6,116 nucleotides of DNA from Bacillota bacterium (GTDB taxonomy: Bacteria; Bacillota; Clostridia; Clostridiales; Clostridiaceae), in contig JAEZAL010000025.1 of assembly GCA_023427705.1 (NCBI GenBank), positions 1-6,116 of the forward strand, in the 5' to 3' direction. The first letter of the stretch is position 1, and the number at the start of each line of letters is the position of its first letter. A program made the position numbers and the translations under genes. The notes beneath the pieces were generated by a model. It saw nothing but the letters and a program-made list of their open reading frames with translations, had not been told where the DNA came from and did not search any database. Of the stretch, positions 1-6,116 are shown piece by piece.

Positions 1-855
1 GGTTTGTTTCCTATTGGTGGATATGTTAAAATGTTGGGGGAAGAGGAAGATGTTAATGATGAAAGAAGTTTTTCATGTAAATCTCCAATTAGAAGAATTA
101 GTGTAATTATAGAAGGAGCTTTTATGAATTTTTTATTAGCTATAATTATTTTTACAGTAATTTTAAATAAGTTTGGTTATAGTTTGCCAAAGATAGATAG
201 TTTAGTAGAAAATATGCCTGCTATAGAAGCTGGTTTACAAGAAGGCGATGAATTCTTAAAGGTTAATGGTAGTAAAGTATTTTCAGCAGATGACTTAAGT
301 ATTGGAATTAACATGGCAAAAGATCAACCAATAAATTTCTTAATTGAAAGAAATGGGGAGAAAAAAGAAGTTATCGTTACTCCTAAGTTAGTGGAGGAAG
401 ATAACGTAAAGAGATATATGATTGGTTTTGCCTTTGAGAGGGTACAAAATCCAGGGATAGTTCAAAGTTTTAAACAAAGCTTTAAAGAAACTTTAGCAGC
501 AGTTAATCAAACTTACAAAAGTCTTAAGATGATGGTAACTGGTAAAGTTAATTTTAAAACTGATGTTGGTGGACCTGTTTCTATTATTAGAATGTCAAGC
601 GAAGCCGCAAAAAATGGTATATGGAATCTTATGAACTTTATAGCATTTATAAGTATAAATTTAGCTGTATTTAATATGTTACCATTCCCAGCATTAGATG
701 GAGGATGGACAGTATTATTAATTATAGAGCTTATTACTAGAAGAAAAGTTCCTGAAAAGATTGTAGGGGCAATAAATTATGTTGGAATAATGCTTTTATT
801 TGGACTTATGATTGTAGTAACTATAAAGGATATATTATTCCCTATACAACTATAG
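1..855 (+). CDS. rseP: RIP/site-2 family zinc metalloprotease RseP, 5'-truncated
   Basis: This is the C-terminal 284 codons of an intramembrane zinc protease of the S2P/RseP (M50B) family, which cuts transmembrane segments of membrane proteins such as anti-sigma factors or signal-peptide remnants. Numbering visible codons from base 1, the frame opens with FPIGGYVKMLGE (3-14), the conserved block that follows the first membrane segment. A hydrophobic segment follows at about 39-55 (with GAFMN where many relatives have GPxxN), then a PDZ domain at about 63-132. Near the C-terminus, NMLPFPALDGG (225-235) carries the LDG motif; D233 should be the third zinc ligand. Hydrophobic segments lie at about 208-225 and 258-277. 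The HExxH motif and probably about 50 residues are missing upstream, so the TTG at base 4 is not the real start. The stop codon is TAG at 853-855. In clostridia this gene normally follows dxr and precedes ispG, as here. Family assignment is firm; the substrate cannot be inferred. Confidence 0.95.
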   Translation, partial: GLFPIGGYVKMLGEEEDVNDERSFSCKSPIRRISVIIEGAFMNFLLAIIIFTVILNKFGYSLPKIDSLVENMPAIEAGLQEGDEFLKVNGSKVFSADDLSIGINMAKDQPINFLIERNGEKKEVIVTPKLVEEDNVKRYMIGFAFERVQNPGIVQSFKQSFKETLAAVNQTYKSLKMMVTGKVNFKTDVGGPVSIIRMSSEAAKNGIWNLMNFIAFISINLAVFNMLPFPALDGGWTVLLIIELITRRKVPEKIVGAINYVGIMLLFGLMIVVTIKDILFPIQL

Positions 856-858
856 GAG
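854..858 (+). promoter_or_regulatory. ispG ribosome binding site overlapping the rseP stop
   Basis: AGGAG lies 10 bases before the ATG at 869 and shares two bases with the rseP TAG stop. This supports the chosen ispG start and suggests that ribosomes terminating on rseP help initiation on ispG. I see no promoter or terminator in the 13-base gap. Confidence 0.85.
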
Positions 859-868
859 ATGAAATAAA

Positions 869-1918
869 ATGGAAAGAAAGAAAACGAGAAAAGTTAAGGT
901 TGGAACATGCTATGTAGGTGGAGATGCACCTGTATCAATTCAATCTATGACAAATACAGATACAAGAGATGTGGAAGCTACATTAGCTCAAATAAATACA
1001 TTGTATGAAGCTGGATGTGAAATAATAAGATGTGCAGTTCCGGATAAAAAAGCAGCAGAAGCTTTAAAAGGAATTTGCGAAAAATCACCAATTCCGGTAG
1101 TTGCAGATATACATTTTGATTATAAGCTTGCTTTAGCAGCTATTGAAAATGGAGTTTCAGCATTAAGAATTAATCCAGGTAATATTGGTAACGTAGAAAA
1201 AGTGAAAATTGTTGTTGAAGCTGCTAAAGCTAAAAATATTCCAATTAGAATTGGAGTAAACTCTGGTTCTCTAGAAAAAGAAATATTAGAGCGAGATGGA
1301 AAGCCAACAGCTAAAGGTTTAGTTGAATCAGCTTTAAAACATGTTAGGATATTAGAAGAATTAGATTTTTATGATATAGTTGTATCAATTAAATCCTCAG
1401 ATGTAGTTATGATGATTGATGCTTACAGGTTAATGAGTGAAAGTTGTGATTATCCATTACACTTAGGGGTAACAGAGTCAGGAACTCCTTTTAGAGGAAC
1501 TATTAAATCAAGTATTGGTCTTGGAACACTTTTAGCAGAAGGTATTGGAGATACTGTAAGAGTTTCCTTAACTAGTGATCCGATTGAAGAAATAAAGGTT
1601 GCTAAAGAAATATTAAAAGCACTAAAACTTAGAAAAAGTGGATTACAATTTATATCTTGTCCAACTTGTGGCAGAACTCAAATAAATTTAATAAAAATAG
1701 CACAAGAAGTGGAAAAGAGATTAGAAAGTATTAATAAAAACATAAAGGTTGCAGTTATGGGCTGTGCAGTTAATGGACCAGGAGAAGCTAGAGAAGCTGA
1801 TATTGGAATAGCTGGTGGAAATGGTGAAGGATTAATATTTAAAAAAGGATTAATAGTTAGAAAAGTAAAAGAAGAAAATTTAATTGAAGAGTTAATGAAA
1901 GAAATAGAAAATATGTAG
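869..1918 (+). CDS. ispG: 4-hydroxy-3-methylbut-2-enyl diphosphate synthase (IspG/GcpE)
   Basis: Complete 349-residue cytoplasmic IspG. It performs the reductive ring opening of methylerythritol cyclodiphosphate to HMBPP, the next-to-last step of the MEP pathway to IPP and DMAPP, using a [4Fe-4S] cluster fed by ferredoxin or flavodoxin. The N-terminal TIM barrel spans about 5-255 and includes SIQSMTNTDT (23-32), VADIHFDY (78-85), LRINPGNIG (99-107) and GVTESGT (200-206). The C-terminal iron-sulfur domain has CPTCGR with C264 and C267, then MGCAVNGPGE with C299 and E306. These match the three cysteines and the glutamate that hold the cluster in the family. Length fits the two-domain bacterial form, without the extra domain of plant enzymes. 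The ATG start has a good SD 10 bases upstream, and the protein starts as relatives do (RKKTRKVKVG). It follows rseP closely and is normally in one operon with dxr, the MEP enzyme encoded further upstream. No broken or missing key residue is seen. Confidence 0.98.
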   Translation: MERKKTRKVKVGTCYVGGDAPVSIQSMTNTDTRDVEATLAQINTLYEAGCEIIRCAVPDKKAAEALKGICEKSPIPVVADIHFDYKLALAAIENGVSALRINPGNIGNVEKVKIVVEAAKAKNIPIRIGVNSGSLEKEILERDGKPTAKGLVESALKHVRILEELDFYDIVVSIKSSDVVMMIDAYRLMSESCDYPLHLGVTESGTPFRGTIKSSIGLGTLLAEGIGDTVRVSLTSDPIEEIKVAKEILKALKLRKSGLQFISCPTCGRTQINLIKIAQEVEKRLESINKNIKVAVMGCAVNGPGEAREADIGIAGGNGEGLIFKKGLIVRKVKEENLIEELMKEIENM

Positions 1919-1925
1919 TGGAACG

Positions 1926-1991
1926 AATTGACAATGAATAATGAATAATTAAGGTGATATAATACTTAATAGTCATTTTACATTGTCAATT
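1926..1991. repeat. 66-base imperfect palindrome between ispG and polC
   Basis: The outer arms AATTGACAATG (1926-1936) and CATTGTCAATT (1981-1991) are perfect 11-base inverted repeats. Pairing continues inward with three mismatches (1937/1980, 1939/1978, 1945/1972) and one bulged A (1948) up to G1953-C1965, leaving an 11-base loop at 1954-1964. About 24 base pairs can form. The left arm also contains a tandem AATGAAT (1933-1939 and 1940-1946). There is no T-run after the right arm (TCTTATTATAG), so it does not look like a standard intrinsic terminator. The AATTGACAATGAATAAT-like arms resemble short palindromic intergenic repeats I associate with clostridial genomes, but copy number elsewhere in this genome is unknown. 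No clear target-site duplication flanks it. Confidence 0.7.
1955..1963 (+). promoter_or_regulatory. Extended -10 promoter element upstream of polC
   Basis: TGATATAAT is a perfect TATAAT (1958-1963) preceded by the TGn extension. At the usual 17-base spacing the -35 position (1935-1940, TGAATA) matches consensus poorly, which is typical of extended -10 promoters. Transcription would start near 1970 and give a leader of about 55 bases before polC. The element sits almost wholly in the loop of the surrounding palindrome. Recognition by the vegetative sigma factor is inferred from consensus only. Confidence 0.55.
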
Positions 1992-2009
1992 TCTTATTAT
2001 AGTTATTTA

Positions 2010-2023
2010 GAAGGGGGTCCTTC
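2010..2023 (+). promoter_or_regulatory. polC Shine-Dalgarno sequence inside a small hairpin
   Basis: AAGGGGGT (2011-2018) differs from the ideal AAGGAGGT by one base and ends 6 bases before the TTG at 2025, so it fixes the polC start. The same bases form GAAGG (2010-2014), loop GGGT (2015-2018) and CCTTC (2019-2023): a perfect 5-bp stem with a 4-base loop that ends one base before the start codon. The stem would partly hide the SD. Its stability is probably modest, so a regulatory role is an inference. Confidence 0.6.
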
Positions 2024-2024
2024 A

Positions 2025-5000
2025 TTGAGTGAAAATGCTTTGAAACTTATAAAAAAGGAAATTAATAAAGAAGATTCTTTAGAAGATAAAGATATTAATA
2101 TTATAAAATTTCAATTTTTTAAGAAGAGTAATATCCTTAAAGTTGTACTTAGAGGCAAAGATGGATTAAATAATGAAGAAGAAGATAAAGTAAAAAAAGC
2201 AATTAAAAAGGCTTTAAACATTGATGTTAATATAGAAGTGCTCTTTTATAGAGATATATCCACATTAAGTATAGAAGAAGTAGTTGAGAAACATTGGATT
2301 GAGGTTATAGGAAATATTTTAAAAACAGTGCCATTGTCAAAAGCAGTATTAACTAAAGGCTTAAAAAAAATAGATGGCAATTCAATTACAATATCTAGTG
2401 GATATGAAAAAATAAATGAACATTTGAATACTAAAGGTATCCCAAAACAAATTGCTCTTAATATAGAAAGTGTTTTTGGGCTTAAAACAAAAGTAAAATT
2501 AGAATATGATAGTAATTTAGAATTAAAAGATACTTATGAAGAAAAAATAGAGAAAGAAAGAGAAGTCTTAAAAGAAATTTTTAGTGGAAGATCAATTTCA
2601 AAAGAAATTACTAATTCTAATGAAAAAGCTGAAGATAATAAAGGGCAAAAACCTAAAAGAAGCTATGAAAAACGTGAGTTTAAGAGAGAGCCTAAAAGTG
2701 AAAATAGCATTTTAGGAAGATCTATAAGTCAAGAAGCTATATCAATTAAAGAGATTGATGAAACATCAGGTGTAGTAGCTGTTATTGGAGAGGTATTTAA
2801 AACTGATATAGTTGAAACTAAAACAGGAAAGACAATTCTTACTTTCTTTATTACTGATTATACTAGTTCTATTACAGTAAAGTGCTTTTTAAAGCCACAG
2901 GAAACTGAAGAAGTATTAGATGCTGTAAAGAAAGGTCTATACTGTAAAGTAAGAGGAGAAGCGGTATATGATACTTATGCTAGAGAAGTAGTAATAATGG
3001 GTAGAGATATACTAAGAATGAGTAAAATTGAGAGAATGGATGGAGCAGAAGAAAAGAGAGTGGAACTTCATTGCCACACAACCATGAGTGCTATGGATGG
3101 TGTAGCTTCTGCCACTAAAATAATTGAAAGAGCTTCAAAATGGGGACATAAAGCAATTGCTATAACAGATCATGGTGTAGTTCAAGCCTTTCCAGATGCT
3201 CAAATTGCTGCAAAGAAAAACAAAATTAAAGTACTATATGGGGTAGAGGGATACTTAGTTAATGATGGTGTGCCTATAGCAATTAACGATAAAAATGAAA
3301 GTTTTGATGATACATTTATAATATTTGATATAGAAACTACAGGTTTTTCACCACATAATGATAAGATAATAGAAATTGGAGCTGTAAAAATTAGAAATAA
3401 GGAAATAGTAGATACTTTTAGTGAATTTGTTTATCCAAAGTGTAAAATTCCTTATAAAATTACAGAACTAACTAGCATAACTGATGATATGGTAAGGGAT
3501 GCTGATCCAATTGAAGTTGTATTACCTAAATTTATGGAATTTATTGATGGATGTGCAGTAGTTGCTCATAATGCAGCTTTTGATACAGGATTTATAAAAA
3601 AGAATTGTAAAGATTTAGGCTTAGAATTTACTTCTACAATTGTAGATACAGTACCACTTGCAAGGTTTTTATATCCAGATTTAAAAAGAGTTAAATTAAA
3701 TTTAGTTGCTAAACACTTAGGAATATCTCTTGAAAACCATCATAGAGCTGTTGATGACGCTAAAGCTACAGCAGAGATATTTTTAGTTTCCATTAAAAAA
3801 ATGGTTGAAGAATTAAATATAAATAGTATAAGAGAATTAAATAGAGAATTCCTTCAAAAAATGGATATTAAAAAAGAAAAAACATTCCATATAATTATTT
3901 TTGCAAAAACACAAGAAGGTATGAAAAATTTATATAAATTAGTTTCTGAAGCTCACTTAGATAACTTTCAAAAACATCCTAGAACAAGAAAAAGTAGGCT
4001 AATGGAAATGAGAGAAGGTCTAGTTATAGGTTCTGCTTGTGAAGGTGGAGAAGTTTATAGAGCTGTACTAGATGGAAAGTCTGATGAAGAAATAAAAGAA
4101 ATTATGAGTTTTTACGATTATTTGGAGATTCAGCCTATTGCAAATAATAGCTATTTAATAGAAAAAGGAAATGTTAAAGATGAAAATGAACTTAGAGCTT
4201 TAAATAAAAAGATATATAAGTTTGGTAAAGAACTTAATAAATTAGTAGTAGCAACAGGAGATGTTCATTTCTTAGATCCACAAGATGAGATTTTTAGAAG
4301 GATAATAATGGCTGGGCAAGGTTTTTCAGATTCGGATAATCAACCACCTCTTTATTTTAAAACTACAGAAGAAATGCTTAAAGAATTTTCTTATTTAGGC
4401 CAAGATGTAGCAAAAGAGGTTGTTATAACTAATCCTAGTATTATTGCAGATTCAATAGATGTATTAAAACCAATTCCTGATGAAACATATCCACCTAAAA
4501 TAGAAGGTGCTGATGATGAAATTAGGGAAATGACTATGAAGAAAGTTCACTCAATATATGGTGATCCATTACCAGAAATAGTTCAAAAAAGACTAGATAA
4601 AGAGTTAAATTCCATAATTAATAATGGTTATGCTGTACTTTATTTAATTGCACAAAAGTTAGTTGCTAAATCATTAGCAGATGGATACTTAGTTGGATCA
4701 AGAGGATCTGTTGGATCATCATTTGTTGCAACCATGTCAAATATAACTGAAGTTAATGGACTTCCACCACATTATGTTTGTCCTAATTGTAAAAATTCTG
4801 AGTTTTTCTTAGATGGCTCAGTTAGTTCTGGAGCAGATTTGGAGGATAAGAATTGTCCAAAATGTGGAACTGAATATATTAAAGAAGGCCATGATATTCC
4901 TTTTGAAACTTTCTTAGGCTTTGAAGGAGATAAAGAACCAGATATAGACCTAAATTTCTCTGGAGATAACCAAGGTGAAATACACAAATATACAGAAGTT

Positions 5001-6116
5001 TTATTCGGTAAGGGCTATGTATTTAAAGCTGGTACTATAGGTACTATAGCTGAAAAAACGGCTTATGGATATGTTAGAAAATATTTAGATGAAAGAGGAT
5101 TAAGAGCTTCAAGTGCTGAAATAGAAAGATTGACCATAGGTTGTACAGGTATAAAAAGAACTACAGGTCAGCATCCAGGGGGAATCATGGTAGTTCCTAG
5201 TGATAATGAGATTTTTAATTTTACGCCAATACAAAGGCCAGCAGATGATTCTACTTCAGATGTTACTACTACACATTTTGATTACCATTCAATTTCTGGT
5301 AGACTATTAAAACTTGATATACTAGGACATGACGATCCTACCATGATTAGGATGCTTCAAGACTTAACTGGAGTAGATCCCAAAACTATACCTTTAAATG
5401 ACCCAAAAGTTATTTCTTTATTCACATCTCCAGAAGCTTTAGGGGTGACTAAAGAAGAACTTGGATGTGAAGTTGGTAGTTATGGGTTACCTGAATTTGG
5501 AACTAAGTTTGTTAGAGGAATGCTTGTAGATACACAACCTAAAAGTTTTGCGGATTTAGTTAGAATATCAGGACTTTCTCATGGTACAGATGTATGGCTT
5601 AATAATGCCCAATATTTTATAAAAGAAGGATATACTACATTAAAAGATTGTATTTCTACAAGAGACGATATTATGGTTTATTTAATGTATGCAGGAGTAC
5701 CACCTAAGATGGCCTTTACAATTATGGAAACTATAAGAAAAGGTAAAGGGCTAACAGAAGATTTTGAAAAAACCATGAAAGAAAACAATGTTCCTGATTG
5801 GTATATTGAGTCCTGTAAAAGAATAAAATATATGTTCCCTAAAGGCCATGCAGTTGCCTATGTAATGATGGCGGTAAGAATAGCTTATTTCAAAGTTTAT
5901 TATCCAGAAGCTTATTATGCAACATATTTTACTGTAAGAGCTGATGATTTTGATGCAGATTTAATATGTAAGGGTGCTAGTGCCATAAAAGCAAAATTAG
6001 ATGAACTTTATGAACTAGGTAATAAGGTTACTGCAAAGGATAAAGGCTTAATTACTGTTTTAGAGCTTTCCTATGAGCTTTATGCAAGAGGTCTTAACTT
6101 CAAGAAAGTTGATATA
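2025..6116 (+). CDS. polC: DNA polymerase III alpha subunit, Gram-positive PolC type (3'-truncated)
   Basis: Replicative DNA polymerase with built-in 3'-5' proofreading, working at the fork with the beta clamp. I translated 1364 codons without a stop to the window edge; the family is about 1430-1450 long, so the C-terminus with the usual clamp-binding peptide is missing. Order: N-terminal domain (1-185); charged Lys/Glu linker (about 185-228); OB fold (about 248-335); PHP domain split by the exonuclease (about 345-418 and 620-760), with metal-ligand candidates H349, H351, D382, H383, E408, H644, C672, D746, H748; DEDDh exonuclease (431-592) with D435, E437, D520, H573, D578; polymerase core from about 815 with GSRGSVGSS (891-899), four zinc cysteines C919, C922, C944, C947, and catalytic D973, D975 (PDIDLNFSGD) and D1098 (LKLDILG). 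The TTG start is chosen for its strong SD; the first in-frame ATG is codon 325, which would delete the N-terminal domain and most of the OB fold. All catalytic residues are present. Neighbour order matches clostridia, where rimP-nusA usually follows. Confidence 0.97.
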   Translation, partial: MSENALKLIKKEINKEDSLEDKDINIIKFQFFKKSNILKVVLRGKDGLNNEEEDKVKKAIKKALNIDVNIEVLFYRDISTLSIEEVVEKHWIEVIGNILKTVPLSKAVLTKGLKKIDGNSITISSGYEKINEHLNTKGIPKQIALNIESVFGLKTKVKLEYDSNLELKDTYEEKIEKEREVLKEIFSGRSISKEITNSNEKAEDNKGQKPKRSYEKREFKREPKSENSILGRSISQEAISIKEIDETSGVVAVIGEVFKTDIVETKTGKTILTFFITDYTSSITVKCFLKPQETEEVLDAVKKGLYCKVRGEAVYDTYAREVVIMGRDILRMSKIERMDGAEEKRVELHCHTTMSAMDGVASATKIIERASKWGHKAIAITDHGVVQAFPDAQIAAKKNKIKVLYGVEGYLVNDGVPIAINDKNESFDDTFIIFDIETTGFSPHNDKIIEIGAVKIRNKEIVDTFSEFVYPKCKIPYKITELTSITDDMVRDADPIEVVLPKFMEFIDGCAVVAHNAAFDTGFIKKNCKDLGLEFTSTIVDTVPLARFLYPDLKRVKLNLVAKHLGISLENHHRAVDDAKATAEIFLVSIKKMVEELNINSIRELNREFLQKMDIKKEKTFHIIIFAKTQEGMKNLYKLVSEAHLDNFQKHPRTRKSRLMEMREGLVIGSACEGGEVYRAVLDGKSDEEIKEIMSFYDYLEIQPIANNSYLIEKGNVKDENELRALNKKIYKFGKELNKLVVATGDVHFLDPQDEIFRRIIMAGQGFSDSDNQPPLYFKTTEEMLKEFSYLGQDVAKEVVITNPSIIADSIDVLKPIPDETYPPKIEGADDEIREMTMKKVHSIYGDPLPEIVQKRLDKELNSIINNGYAVLYLIAQKLVAKSLADGYLVGSRGSVGSSFVATMSNITEVNGLPPHYVCPNCKNSEFFLDGSVSSGADLEDKNCPKCGTEYIKEGHDIPFETFLGFEGDKEPDIDLNFSGDNQGEIHKYTEVLFGKGYVFKAGTIGTIAEKTAYGYVRKYLDERGLRASSAEIERLTIGCTGIKRTTGQHPGGIMVVPSDNEIFNFTPIQRPADDSTSDVTTTHFDYHSISGRLLKLDILGHDDPTMIRMLQDLTGVDPKTIPLNDPKVISLFTSPEALGVTKEELGCEVGSYGLPEFGTKFVRGMLVDTQPKSFADLVRISGLSHGTDVWLNNAQYFIKEGYTTLKDCISTRDDIMVYLMYAGVPPKMAFTIMETIRKGKGLTEDFEKTMKENNVPDWYIESCKRIKYMFPKGHAVAYVMMAVRIAYFKVYYPEAYYATYFTVRADDFDADLICKGASAIKAKLDELYELGNKVTAKDKGLITVLELSYELYARGLNFKKVDI

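Noticed and set aside
4..6. TTG as a possible start for the first gene
   Set aside because: The frame is open to base 1, and the first codons already encode the conserved FPIGGYVKMLGE block that in RseP lies downstream of the HExxH helix. The gene is cut by the window edge.
1928..1933. Perfect TTGACA as the -35 box for the polC promoter
   Set aside because: It is 24 bases from the TATAAT at 1958-1963, too far for a normal sigma-A type promoter (16-18). It is part of the palindrome arm, and its mirror copy lies at 1985-1990 on the other strand without a properly spaced -10.
1983..1985. Alternative upstream in-frame TTG start for polC
   Set aside because: The frame is open back to 1953, but this TTG lies in the palindrome arm without an SD before it, and using it would put the strong AAGGGGGT inside the coding region.
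1926..2000. Rho-independent terminator for ispG
   Set aside because: The stem is AT-rich and interrupted, and it is followed by TCTTATTATAG, not a run of T residues. Some pausing is possible, but it lacks the standard terminator form.
4772..4987. Minus-strand open frame of 71 codons
   Set aside because: It lies wholly inside polC, opposite the conserved zinc-cysteine region through to the catalytic PDIDLNFSGD block. Its Ser/Pro/Lys-rich translation resembles no family I recognise and looks like an antisense shadow of AT-rich coding DNA.
5031..5048. Perfect tandem 9-base repeat GGTACTATA x2
   Set aside because: It encodes GTIGTI, part of the conserved GTIGTIAEKTAYGY-type motif of PolC, so the repeat is explained by protein conservation and codon choice.

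Overview
The window is a strongly A+T-rich, gene-dense piece of a low-GC Gram-positive chromosome, most likely Clostridium sensu lato. The evidence is the heavy use of AT-ending codons, a TTG start with a strong Shine-Dalgarno sequence, a Gram-positive type DNA polymerase III (PolC), and the gene order rseP-ispG-polC. That order is the usual one in clostridia, where it normally lies between frr-uppS-cdsA-dxr upstream and rimP-nusA-infB downstream; both flanks are outside this window. I do not name a species.

Layout, all genes on the + strand. 1-855 is the 3' part of rseP, a membrane site-2 zinc metalloprotease; its 5' end with the HExxH motif is off the left edge. 869-1918 is a complete ispG, the [4Fe-4S] enzyme of the MEP isoprenoid pathway, probably cotranscribed with rseP: the gap is 13 bases and its ribosome binding site overlaps the rseP stop codon. 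1919-2024 is a 106-base intergenic region. 2025-6116 is polC, the replicative DNA polymerase alpha subunit, open to the right edge with 1364 codons visible and roughly 70-85 C-terminal codons missing.

The genes are housekeeping genes: membrane proteolysis, isoprenoid precursor supply (needed for undecaprenyl phosphate and therefore the cell wall) and chromosome replication. I found no new protein system, mobile gene, RNA gene or CRISPR array. The unexplained structure is all in the ispG-polC gap. A 66-base imperfect palindrome (1926-1991) there holds an extended -10 promoter element in and beside its apical loop. A second small hairpin (2010-2023) encloses the polC Shine-Dalgarno sequence immediately before the TTG start. 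Together they suggest that polC can be transcribed separately from the isoprenoid genes and that its translation initiation may be damped.
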